From the NCBI RefSeq assembly GCF_900163715.1, contig NZ_FWFF01000009.1, positions 1-60,385 on the forward strand: a stretch of 60,385 nt of DNA, read 5' to 3'. This DNA comes from Brevibacterium yomogidense (lineage in GTDB: Bacteria > Actinomycetota > Actinomycetes > Actinomycetales > Brevibacteriaceae). Below, one piece after another: positions 33,109 through 40,587 of the stretch. The position numbers and the translations under genes were made by a program. How positions within the stretch are numbered: position 1 is the stretch's first letter; every line of letters begins with the position of its first letter. The notes beneath the pieces were generated by a model that had not been told where the DNA came from, did no database searches, and worked only from the letters and a program-made list of their open reading frames with translations.

Positions 33109-34667
33109 AGCCGTTCCGCCTTCCCCTCGAGCACGAGGTCTCGCGTCGCCGGTCTGCGGATCTTGCCGCCCACGGTGCGGGGAAGCGCATCGACCCGGAA
33201 CCAGCGCCGCGGCACGTACTGGGGCGCGAGACGCTCCTGGGCGTGCTCGCGCAGGACGTCCTTCGTCAGAGCAGCTGTCGCCGAAGAGCCCGCCGGCCCC
33301 TCACCGGCCCCGGCCTCGATGACCAGCGCGACCACAGTGCCCAGCGCGGGATCCGGCAGAGGCACAGCGCACACGTCTCTCAGGCCGACGAGGTCGTCGA
33401 AGGCGCGTTCGACCTCGGGCAGGGCGACCTTGTGCCCGCCGGTGATCGCGATGTCCCCGGCTCTGCCCACGAGCTCCAGCCGTCCGTCGACGATCCGGCC
33501 CTGGTCGTGGACGGTCGCCCAGCCGTCCGGGCCCACCAGTACCTCGTCGGTCGTGCCCGCGAGGTAGCCCGCGGAGCATGCCGCCGCGAGGATCCAGAGA
33601 GTGCCGATCTCCCCGTCGGGTGCCAGGTCCCCGGACTCCTCCCGGATCTGTGCGCCGATGCCGTCGTAGATGCTGATGAGCGTCCCGTCGCCGTCCCGGC
33701 TGTCGCCGATGAAGCCGATCTCTGCGGCGCCGTAGTAGCTGATGAGCCTCACGTGGGGCAGCACGTCGGCGAGGCCTGCGCGGATCGACGCGGGCAGGTT
33801 CGCCCCGCCGGTCACGACCAGGTCGAGGCGCGCGAAGCGTTCGGGAGCGCGGCGGGCCGCGTCTGTCAGGGCGCGGACCACGGCCGGCACGACGACGACG
33901 CGGGTGATCGCCTCGTCGTCGATGCGATGGGCGAGGGCGAGCGGGTCGAACCCATCGGCGACATGCACGCTGCCGCCCGTGGCCATGCATTCGACGACCG
34001 CATAGAGGGTGAGGCTGTAGGAGACCGGCCCGGGGGCCAGCGTCGCGACGCCTGCGAACGGCTCGAGGTGCGCGGTGGAGACCGCCGCGTTCGCCCGGTA
34101 CTGGTCGCGGGTCTTGAGGAACGCCTTCGGGTTGCTCGTCGTGCCGGAGGAGAAGAGCATGAGGAACGCCTCGTCCCCGTCGCGGACCGCAGGCCGCTCC
34201 AGGGGCGGTCCGGTCGGGGCCCCGCGCAGCCCGTCGATGCTGCGGGTGAAGTCGTCGAGGCCGATCACGGTCCCCGTCCACCCGCGCTGTGCCAATGCGG
34301 GTGCCAGATCGTCGGTGTCCGTGACGACCAGGCCGATCCCCGTCGTGAGGACGACGTCGACGCGGTGCTCGAGCGGCCAGCGCGGGTCGATCGTCGCGGA
34401 CACCGCCCGGAACCCCGCGAGTCCCACGACGAAGCGGGCGGTCGCGAACGCCGATTCCGCGCTGATGGCCGCGATCGGGATCCCGCGGGTCTCCGCGGCG
34501 GGTGCCGGCGGATCAGCCTGTGCACGGTGGAGGCCGTCGACGACGGCGAAGAGGCGAGAGGAGTCGGCGATGAGTTCGCGGTACGTGAGGCTCTCGCCTT
34601 CACCGACGATCGCCGGCCGGTCGGGATGCTGCGCGGCCGTCTCCAGCATCGCCTGCGTCATCGGCAC
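33105..34667 (-). CDS. AMP-dependent acyl-CoA/acyl-ACP synthetase
   Basis: A 520-residue adenylate-forming enzyme. The P-loop-like motif LMLFSSGTTSNPKAFLK (169-185), LISYYGAAEIGFIGD (motif A5), ELVGRAGDIAITGGHKVAL (hinge A8) and the catalytic lysine in RTVGGKIRRP (A10) are intact. Activates a carboxylic acid to an acyl-AMP and then a thioester. As first gene of the operon it probably supplies the starter acyl group for the overlapping ketosynthase. Substrate unknown; the motif A5 YYGAAE resembles short/medium-chain acyl ligases. An alternative ATG lies two codons in. The 214 bp upstream hold its promoter. Confidence 0.9.
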   Translation of the reverse strand: MPMTQAMLETAAQHPDRPAIVGEGESLTYRELIADSSRLFAVVDGLHRAQADPPAPAAETRGIPIAAISAESAFATARFVVGLAGFRAVSATIDPRWPLEHRVDVVLTTGIGLVVTDTDDLAPALAQRGWTGTVIGLDDFTRSIDGLRGAPTGPPLERPAVRDGDEAFLMLFSSGTTSNPKAFLKTRDQYRANAAVSTAHLEPFAGVATLAPGPVSYSLTLYAVVECMATGGSVHVADGFDPLALAHRIDDEAITRVVVVPAVVRALTDAARRAPERFARLDLVVTGGANLPASIRAGLADVLPHVRLISYYGAAEIGFIGDSRDGDGTLISIYDGIGAQIREESGDLAPDGEIGTLWILAAACSAGYLAGTTDEVLVGPDGWATVHDQGRIVDGRLELVGRAGDIAITGGHKVALPEVERAFDDLVGLRDVCAVPLPDPALGTVVALVIEAGAGEGPAGSSATAALTKDVLREHAQERLAPQYVPRRWFRVDALPRTVGGKIRRPATRDLVLEGKAERL

Positions 34668-34856
34668 GAGCGGACCCCCTCATCGTCGACCGTCCCGGAT
34701 GGACTTCGCCACCGGGCCGGGTGGTGAGCCGTGCGGGTGCGTCTGGTGCCGCACGGACACCGCCCAGTCTAGGGAGCCTGACGGACACAGCAGGGTGCAG
34801 TCCGTCACGCGGCGCCTCAGGAGCCGCCTCAGCTGTCCCTCAGCTGTCCTTCAGAG

Positions 34857-34878
34857 GGTGGGATACGCGCATCCCACC
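34857..34878 (-). terminator. Terminator hairpin after metQ
   Basis: ggtgggat (34857-34864) and atcccacc (34871-34878) pair perfectly around acgcgc, starting 3 bases beyond the metQ stop. Confidence 0.65.
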
Positions 34879-34881
34879 GGC

Positions 34882-35676
34882 TCAGAACGCCGGGGTGTTC
34901 TCGAACTCCTCGAGGACCGCCACCACCTGCTCGCTCGTGAAGGCCTCCTTGAGCGCGGCGACCTCCGGGGAGTCCTGGTTGTCCTCACGGGACACGAGCG
35001 TCACCGCGAACTGCTGGTCCTCCTCGAAGGTCAGACCGTCCTCGAACGGGCTCAGGTCGATCTGATTCGCGAAGGCGGGCAGGTTGAACACCGCGTCCGA
35101 CTCCTCGTAGGCGGCGTTCGCCTGGAGCAGCTCAACCTGGACGAACTCCAGATCGCGCGGGTTCTCCGTGATGTCGTCCATGCCGGCCTCGAACCTTTCG
35201 GCTGCGGGATCCAGGGTGACGATCTCCTCCTCCGCCAGCATCTGCAGAGCGCGGCCCAGGTTCGAGCTGTCCGCCGGGAGGGTGACGTGCCCCCCGTCGG
35301 GCAGCTCCTCGATCGAGTCGAGCTCCTGCGAGTAGAACGCGACGGCCGTGAGATAGACCGGCTGCACACCGACGAGCGACGCGTCGTTGCCCTCGTTGAA
35401 CTCCTCCATGAAGGGCACGTGCTGGACGAAGTTCGCGTCGATCTCCCCGGCCTCGAGCATCGCGTTGGGCTGCACGTAGTCGGCGACCTCGATCATCTCG
35501 ATCTCAAAGCCGTCGCCGATCGCCTCAGCAGCCGCCTCGACGACATCCGTCATCGGCGGGGTGGCTGCGGCGACCTGGAGGGTCGTCGTGCCGCCCCCTC
35601 CGTCCGCACCGCAGGCGGACAGGGTGAGTGCGGCAGCGGTCAGCGCTGCGGCGGGCAGGAGCGTGCGACGGGTCAT
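34882..35676 (-). CDS. metQ: MetQ/NlpA-type methionine-binding lipoprotein
   Basis: A 264-residue exported receptor: MTRRTLLPAAALTAAALT, lipobox LSAC, then a Gly-rich linker. The mature part has the NlpA pattern (ADYVQPNAMLEAGEIDANFV, QHVPFMEEFN, GGHVTLPADSSNLGRALQML, FVQVELLQANAAYEESDAVF). Binds L- or D-methionine for MetNI. The ATG at 35676 has a gaaggaaa ribosome site 8 bases away; a longer in-frame start would spoil the signal peptide. Last gene of metN-metI-metQ, followed by a hairpin terminator. Confidence 0.9.
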   Translation of the reverse strand: MTRRTLLPAAALTAAALTLSACGADGGGGTTTLQVAAATPPMTDVVEAAAEAIGDGFEIEMIEVADYVQPNAMLEAGEIDANFVQHVPFMEEFNEGNDASLVGVQPVYLTAVAFYSQELDSIEELPDGGHVTLPADSSNLGRALQMLAEEEIVTLDPAAERFEAGMDDITENPRDLEFVQVELLQANAAYEESDAVFNLPAFANQIDLSPFEDGLTFEEDQQFAVTLVSREDNQDSPEVAALKEAFTSEQVVAVLEEFENTPAF

Positions 35677-35708
35677 GGTGTCATTTCCTTCGTGAGTGCG
35701 GTGGTCGG

Positions 35709-36380
35709 TCATCGCTTGTCAAGAGCGCGGGAGATCAGGTGGCCTGCCGTCTGCAGGACCAGGACGGCGGCGATCGTGAGGACGATCGCCGTGTACATGA
35801 GGGTGAACTGGTACTCCTGGTAGCCGTAGCGCAGCGCGAAGTCGCCGATCCCGCCACCGCCGACCACACCCAGGACTGTCGAGTAGGAGACGAAGCTGAT
35901 CGTCGCGGATGTGAGCGCGTACACCAGTCCGGAGCGAGCCTCGACGTAGAGGAACTTCGTCACCGTCTGCCAGATGTTCGCCCCCATGGACCGGGCCGCA
36001 GTGAGGATGCCGCTGGGCAGCTCCAGCAGGATCTGCTCGACCAGGCGCGCGTAGATGGCGATCGCGACGAAGGCCAGGGGGAAGGAGGCTGCGGTCGTTC
36101 CGAAGGTCGTCCCGAACACCATCCGCGTCACCGGGATCATGAAGACGACGAACAGCAGGAACGGGAAGGACCGCACGATGGTGACGTAGAGCTCCGCCGC
36201 GATCCAGACGGGACGGTTCTCGACGAGGCCGCCGCGCCGGGTCAGGAAGATGAGGGTGCCCAGCGGCAGACCGAGCAGCACTGCGGCGACGATGGCGGCG
36301 AGCACCATGTACCCCGTCTCCACGAGCGCCTCGACGATCTTGTCGCCGGATTCCGCGAAGACGTCGAGGATCTCGTTCAC
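35709..36380 (-). CDS. metI: MetI-type methionine ABC transporter permease
   Basis: A 223-residue permease with five membrane helices. The D-methionine permease signatures are visible: LGLPLGTLIFLTRRGG, VTIVRSFPFLLFVVFMIPVT, the coupling loop LEL...ARSMGANIWQTVTKFL and GVVGGGGIGDFALRYGYQ. Partner of MetN (13 bp upstream) and MetQ (32 bp downstream), forming a methionine importer. Confidence 0.92.
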   Translation of the reverse strand: MNEILDVFAESGDKIVEALVETGYMVLAAIVAAVLLGLPLGTLIFLTRRGGLVENRPVWIAAELYVTIVRSFPFLLFVVFMIPVTRMVFGTTFGTTAASFPLAFVAIAIYARLVEQILLELPSGILTAARSMGANIWQTVTKFLYVEARSGLVYALTSATISFVSYSTVLGVVGGGGIGDFALRYGYQEYQFTLMYTAIVLTIAAVLVLQTAGHLISRALDKR

Positions 36381-36393
36381 GCGCGCACCTCCG

Positions 36394-37182
36394 TCATTCC
36401 GTGAGCGCCTTCCGCGCGTGCTCCAGGTAGCTGCCGTCCGCGTCTCGCCGTCGACTGTTCACCGTCAGCGTCTCGCGCAGCCTCCCCCGCTCGAAGACCG
36501 CCGCACGATCGCAGATCGCCTTCGCCACGTCGAGCTCGTGGGTGACCACGACGATGGTGGTGCCGTACTCGTCGCGCGCGCTGCGCAGGAGCGTGAGGAT
36601 GTCCGCCGTCGTCGAGGTGTCGAGGGCGGAGGTCGGTTCGTCGGCCAGGAGCACGGAGGGCCGCGTGGCCAGTGCACGGGCGATCGCGACGCGCTGCTTC
36701 TCCCCACCGGACAGCTGCGCCGGATAGTGGTCGCCGCGGTGCTCGAGCCCGACGAAGGCGAGCAGTGAGGCGAGCAGCTCCGGATCGCTGCGCCGCTGGA
36801 TCGTGAGCGGCAGCTCCATGTTCTGTCGGACCGTGCGATTGCCCAGCAGGTTGAAGCCTTGGAAGACGGTGCCGATCCCGTGCCGCAGCCGGTTGAGCTG
36901 CCGCGGGGACAGCGTCGACGGGTCCACCCCGTCCAGCAGCACAGTGCCGTCCGTCGGATGGGCGAGCGCTCCCAGCAGCTCCAGCAGCGTGGACTTCCCC
37001 GCCCCGCTCTCACCCAGCACTCCGAAGATCTCCTGCCGCTCGATCGCGAGCGTCACGTCATCGAGTGCGGTGACTGAGCCGAATCGCTTCGTGACACCGC
37101 GCAGGTCCACTGCAGGGCTGCTCGCGGCAGGCGCACGCTCGTCTGCCGAGCTCGTGCCGGGCGGTGCGGGGCGGTCGGACAT
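36394..37182 (-). CDS. metN: MetN-type methionine ABC transporter ATP-binding protein
   Basis: A 262-residue ATPase: Walker A GESGAGKS, Q-loop VFQGFNLL, signature LSGGEKQRVAIARAL, Walker B VLLADEPTSALD and H-loop THELDV. Most MetN proteins carry a C-terminal ACT-like (NIL) domain near residues 260-340 that senses methionine for trans-inhibition; here the protein ends about 40 residues after the H-loop, so that domain is missing and feedback inhibition may be absent. The ATG at 37182 is preferred over a longer Arg/Pro-rich start. About 30 residues of Pro/Ala/Ser precede the ATPase fold. Confidence 0.9.
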   Translation of the reverse strand: MSDRPAPPGTSSADERAPAASSPAVDLRGVTKRFGSVTALDDVTLAIERQEIFGVLGESGAGKSTLLELLGALAHPTDGTVLLDGVDPSTLSPRQLNRLRHGIGTVFQGFNLLGNRTVRQNMELPLTIQRRSDPELLASLLAFVGLEHRGDHYPAQLSGGEKQRVAIARALATRPSVLLADEPTSALDTSTTADILTLLRSARDEYGTTIVVVTHELDVAKAICDRAAVFERGRLRETLTVNSRRRDADGSYLEHARKALTE

Positions 37183-37212
37183 GGGGCGGGGTTCTCCAGC
37201 GTGCTCGCGGGG

Positions 37213-37240
37213 CTGCGTGCCCGCACGGGGCGGCACGCAG
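37213..37240 (-). promoter_or_regulatory. Hairpin in the metN leader
   Basis: ctgcgtgcc (37213-37221) pairs perfectly with ggcacgcag (37232-37240). It lies about 30 bases before metN. It could be part of an attenuator or simply a stable stem; no SAM riboswitch core was recognised around it. Confidence 0.4.
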
Positions 37241-37411
37241 GAAGACCGGCTTCAGGGCGCGTGTGAATTCCCTTGGATCTTCATGGCAACCCCAGCAGTC
37301 TATGGTGGTCGTGACCACCGTGGAGGGGGTGCGGGTATTAGCTTGCGCACACCCTCGATGGACGGACCTGCCGCCTCACACGCAGAGCTGCGGCCGGGGA
37401 GAGGACGTCGA

Positions 37412-37876
37412 ATGACCGAGGACCCGCAGCCCGTGCTGTACACCGCGACCGCGGTCAACCGGACCGGCTCTGACGGCGAGAGCGTGACGGACACCGGGTG
37501 GCGCGTCGCGGTGCGCTCGCCCCTCCTCAGCCCGCCGCCGGAATCGCCGGAGCCGGGAGACCACCCCTCGAATCCCGAAGAGCTCCTGGCCCTCGCGTGG
37601 GCGACCTGCCTCTCCGGGAGCGCCCGCATCGTCGCACCAGGTCGCGATGTGACGGTCCGGGTCGAGGTCACCCTGCACGAGGATGCCTCCGGACCCGGGT
37701 TCGCCTTCACCCCGACGGCCTTCGTGTCCTTCGCCGGCGCCGATCCGGAGTCCGCGGACCGGCTCGCCGCCGCCGCGCACGCGCGGTGCCCCATCTCGAA
37801 GCTGCTCAGCGGCCGGGGCACGGCGACGGTCGTGGCAGAGCCGCACTCCCCCGACTCCCCCGACTCCTCCGCCTAG
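37412..37876 (+). CDS. OsmC/Ohr-family protein
   Basis: A 154-residue OsmC-fold protein. Two family cysteines are visible, in NPEELLALAWATCLSGSARI and in AAAHARCPISKLLSG; these form the peroxidatic pair that reduces organic hydroperoxides. The N-terminal YTATAVNRTGSDGESVTDTG and RVEVTLHEDA strands fit the fold. A short repetitive tail (SPDSPDSSA) closes it. A gggagagg ribosome site precedes the ATG. Divergent from metN; the 229 bp between them contain both promoters. Confidence 0.85.
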   Translation: MTEDPQPVLYTATAVNRTGSDGESVTDTGWRVAVRSPLLSPPPESPEPGDHPSNPEELLALAWATCLSGSARIVAPGRDVTVRVEVTLHEDASGPGFAFTPTAFVSFAGADPESADRLAAAAHARCPISKLLSGRGTATVVAEPHSPDSPDSSA

Positions 37877-37877
37877 G

Positions 37878-37937
37878 GCCGCCCAGGGCCGCCGAGTGCC
37901 GCCCAGTGCCGCCCAGTGCCACCCACCGCCGCCACAG
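37878..37937 (+). repeat. Degenerate 10-bp tandem repeat between osmC-like and arsR-like genes
   Basis: Units gccgcccagg, gccgccgagt, gccgcccagt, gccgcccagt, gccacccacc, gccgccacag follow directly after the OsmC stop. Two units are identical and the others differ by one to four bases. Period is close to one DNA helical turn. Confidence 0.85.
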
Positions 37938-37948
37938 ACGATCACCCC

Positions 37949-37977
37949 TTGACCCCGACCTCGACCGGGTCTACAGT
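37949..37977 (+). promoter_or_regulatory. Promoter of the ArsR-SRPBCC operon
   Basis: TTGACC (37949-37954), 17-base spacer, TACAGT (37972-37977). Near-consensus housekeeping promoter, about 30 bases before the ArsR start. Confidence 0.65.
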
Positions 37978-37978
37978 T

Positions 37979-37990
37979 AAGGTATTCCTT
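37979..37990. promoter_or_regulatory. Candidate ArsR operator
   Basis: AAGG-TATT-CCTT dyad lying across the predicted transcription start, in a locally A+T-rich stretch. Position suits autorepression by the adjacent ArsR protein. Confidence 0.45.
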
Positions 37991-38008
37991 CATAAAGGAG
38001 TTGCTTCA

Positions 38009-38359
38009 ATGGCAGCCACAGACCGCCTCAGCCTCATCTTCGCCGCACTCGCCGATCCCACACGCCGGGAGATCCTCAGTCGCCTGGCACAGGGACCGGC
38101 CACGGTGGGCGAGGTGGCCGAACCGTTCGACATGAGTGCGCCTGCGATCTCACAGCACCTCAAGGTGCTCGAGCGCGCGGGTCTCGTCACGCGCACGGTG
38201 AAGGCCCAGTGGCGGACGCTGTCGCTGGAGGCCCAGCCGCTCGGCGACGCCGCGGCATGGGTCGAGGAGCAGCGCCGCGACTGGAATCTTCGCCTCGACG
38301 CACTCGAGCACCACCTCGAGGCGATGACAGCGAGAACGAACGACGATGTTCAGGAGTGA
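38009..38359 (+). CDS. ArsR-family transcriptional regulator
   Basis: A 116-residue winged-helix repressor: IFAALADPTRREILSRLAQ, TVGEVAEPFDMSAPAISQHL and KVLERAGLVTRTVKAQWRTL are the standard ArsR helices. No metal-binding Cys cluster (ELCVCDL-type) is present, so this is the non-metal subgroup commonly paired with an SRPBCC protein. Ribosome site aaaggag at 37994-38000. The downstream SRPBCC gene begins 5 bp after its stop. Confidence 0.92.
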   Translation: MAATDRLSLIFAALADPTRREILSRLAQGPATVGEVAEPFDMSAPAISQHLKVLERAGLVTRTVKAQWRTLSLEAQPLGDAAAWVEEQRRDWNLRLDALEHHLEAMTARTNDDVQE

Positions 38360-38364
38360 GCACG

Positions 38365-38832
38365 ATGACCACCGCAGACAGCACCGATCAGATCCCCGAA
38401 TTCTCGATCACCCGCACCCTCGACGCACCACGAGACCTCGTCTGGAGGTCGTGGACCGACGAATCCGAACTCGCCCAGTGGCTGGGTCCGTTCGGGGTCA
38501 CGACCGATTCCGTGGCGTTCGACGTCCGCGCGGGCGGCCGCTATCGCTACACGATGACGAACGACGAGACCGGTGAGCAGTTCCCGACCGGCGGCGAGTT
38601 CCTCGAGGTCCTCCCCCAGGACCGGCTCGTCTTCACGTGGGGCGAGCCGGACACGCCCGTGGAGAGCGCTCCCGTCATCACACTCACCTTCAGCCCGCAG
38701 GGCGAGCAGACGGAGCTCGTCCTCCACCTGCGCGGGATCGCGGGGCACCCCGGTGACGGCTTCGTCCACGACGGCTGGGACGAGGCGCTCACCAACCTGG
38801 ACCGGCACCTCCGCGGTGAACTGCCGGGCTGA
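38365..38832 (+). CDS. SRPBCC / AHSA1-family protein
   Basis: A 155-residue START-like fold protein: FSITRTLDAPRDLVWRSWTD, LAQWLGPFGVTT, GGRYRYTM, GEFLEVLPQDRLVFTWGEPD and the long C-terminal helix HDGWDEALTNLDRHL. Family members bind hydrophobic ligands in a deep cavity; those encoded with ArsR regulators are common in actinobacteria and largely uncharacterised. Possibly the ArsR protein's ligand-handling partner. A strong hairpin terminator follows. Confidence 0.9.
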   Translation: MTTADSTDQIPEFSITRTLDAPRDLVWRSWTDESELAQWLGPFGVTTDSVAFDVRAGGRYRYTMTNDETGEQFPTGGEFLEVLPQDRLVFTWGEPDTPVESAPVITLTFSPQGEQTELVLHLRGIAGHPGDGFVHDGWDEALTNLDRHLRGELPG

Positions 38833-38840
38833 GTACAGCG

Positions 38841-38902
38841 CCGGACACACGCCGAGGCGCCGGTCACCTCCACGGGTGACTGGCGCCTCGGCGTGTGTCC
38901 GG
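38841..38902. terminator. 28-bp stem terminator between convergent genes
   Basis: Arms 38841-38868 (ccggacacacgccgaggc...) and 38875-38902 pair with a single C/T discrepancy around a 6-base loop tccacg. It lies between the SRPBCC gene and the convergent permease gene. Confidence 0.88.
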
Positions 38903-38949
38903 CACCTCTGCCGTCACTGACGGCATCTCGTGCCGTCACTGCCGCAGGA

Positions 38950-40341
38950 TCACCTGCCCGGGTGCTCCTCGAGCTTCCCGTGACGACGGGCGGCACGGGA
39001 TTCGGAGTCCACCCGGTCGACGTCCATGAGGTCGACGCCGCGGGTCTCCTTCGTGAAGTACAGCGCGACCAGCGAGATCGCAGCGGCGACGGCCAGGTAG
39101 ATGGCGATCGGGATCGACGAACCCGTTGCGCTGAGCAGAGCGGTCGCGATGATCGGGGCGAACGAACCGGCCACGATCGCCGTGACCTGGTAGCCCAGCG
39201 ACACTCCGGAGTAGCGCATGCGGGTGGGGAACATCTCCGACATGATCGCGGGCTGGGGCGCGTACATGAACCCGTGGAAGATCAGGCCCGCGAGGATGCC
39301 GATGAAGATCATCAGCCCGTCGCCCGTGTCGTACAGCGGGAAGGCGAAGAAGCCCCAGGTCGCCGTCAGCAGGATGCCGATCAGGTACGGCGGCTTCCGG
39401 CCGACGATGTCGGTGAGCTTGCCGATGAACGGCACCATGATCGCGTGGAGCGCGTGGGCGCCCAGGAGGAGGCCCAGGATCTCCGCATTCTCGATGCCCA
39501 CCTGGATCGACAGGTACGTGATGGAGAACGTGACGACGAGGTAGTAGTGGATGTTCTCCACCAGGCGCAGGCCCATCGCTGCGAACACGCCGCGGGGGTA
39601 GCGCTTGAAGACCTCGATGACGCCGTAGCCCGCGTCCTCCTCATGGATCTCCTGGTGCGCCTCCTGGAAGATCGGGGCATCGCTCACGCGGGTGCGGATG
39701 TACCAGCCGATGATGACGATGACGGCAGACAGCCAGAAGGCGACCCTCCAGCCCCATGACAGGAACGCCTCGCTGGACAGGACCGCGGTGAGCACGAAGA
39801 GGACGCCCGTCGCCAGCAGATTGCCCAGGGGCACGCCGGACTGGGGCCAGGAGGCCCAGAACCCGCGGTCCTTCGCCGGCGAGTGCTCAGCGACCAGCAG
39901 GACGGCGCCGCCCCACTCACCGCCGACTGCGAATCCCTGGATCAGACGCAGCAGCACGAGGATGACCGGCGCGGCATAGCCGATCTGATCGAACGTGGGC
40001 AGGCAGCCCATGAGGAAGGTCGACACGCCCACCAGGATGATCGAGAACTGGAGGAGGGCCTTGCGACCGTACTTGTCACCGAAGTGGCCGAAGACGATGC
40101 CGCCCACGGGCCGTGCGATGAAGCCGACCGCGTAGGACCCGAAGGCCAGCAGCACCGCGTCGAACGGGTTGTCCGACTGCGGGAAGAGGATGTGGTTGAA
40201 GACCAGCGTCGCGGCGGAGGCGTAGAGGAAGAACTCGTACCATTCGACGACCGTTCCAGCCATCGAAGCCGCGACGACCTGCTGCAGCTGCCTCGTCTTC
40301 GACTTCTTGGTGGATGGCGTCTCACCTGGATGGGTGGACAT
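38950..40341 (-). CDS. MFS transporter, metabolite:H+ symporter (MHS) family
   Basis: A 463-residue permease with 12 predicted helices. MHS-family signatures: VEWYEFFLYASAATLVFNHI at the start, GSYAVGFIARPVGGIVFGHF with GDKYGRKALL (loop 2-3 motif), LLRLIQGFAVGGEWGGAVLL and PTRMRYSGVSLGYQ. The family includes ShiA, ProP and KgtP, which import shikimate, osmolytes or organic acids with protons; substrate not determinable. The ATG at 40341 is used; an N-terminal Arg-rich extension in frame is unlikely. Monocistronic. Confidence 0.92.
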   Translation of the reverse strand: MSTHPGETPSTKKSKTRQLQQVVAASMAGTVVEWYEFFLYASAATLVFNHILFPQSDNPFDAVLLAFGSYAVGFIARPVGGIVFGHFGDKYGRKALLQFSIILVGVSTFLMGCLPTFDQIGYAAPVILVLLRLIQGFAVGGEWGGAVLLVAEHSPAKDRGFWASWPQSGVPLGNLLATGVLFVLTAVLSSEAFLSWGWRVAFWLSAVIVIIGWYIRTRVSDAPIFQEAHQEIHEEDAGYGVIEVFKRYPRGVFAAMGLRLVENIHYYLVVTFSITYLSIQVGIENAEILGLLLGAHALHAIMVPFIGKLTDIVGRKPPYLIGILLTATWGFFAFPLYDTGDGLMIFIGILAGLIFHGFMYAPQPAIMSEMFPTRMRYSGVSLGYQVTAIVAGSFAPIIATALLSATGSSIPIAIYLAVAAAISLVALYFTKETRGVDLMDVDRVDSESRAARRHGKLEEHPGR

Positions 40342-40587
40342 GCGGGCTCCCATGGGGACGGCGGCCGTCGTGTGCGTGCCGACCGGTCTGCGATCCCGAC
40401 CACGTCGCCTGGATCCACCGGAGCGCACCGACGGCCGATGCGGAGCGCACGGGCAGGCAGCGTCGCCCGCTCGTGTGCCGTACGTCACCCAGCATGCGTC
40501 CCGCAGCGCAAGGATTCAAGCGACACTCCCAGAGACGTGTCAGCCCCTGCCCTGCGATCCTGCAGATGCCGTCTGTGCGGGGAGACC

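Noticed and set aside
37183..37411. SAM riboswitch upstream of metN
   Set aside because: I saw only a simple hairpin; the conserved SAM-I/IV core segments could not be found by eye. An Infernal scan would decide.
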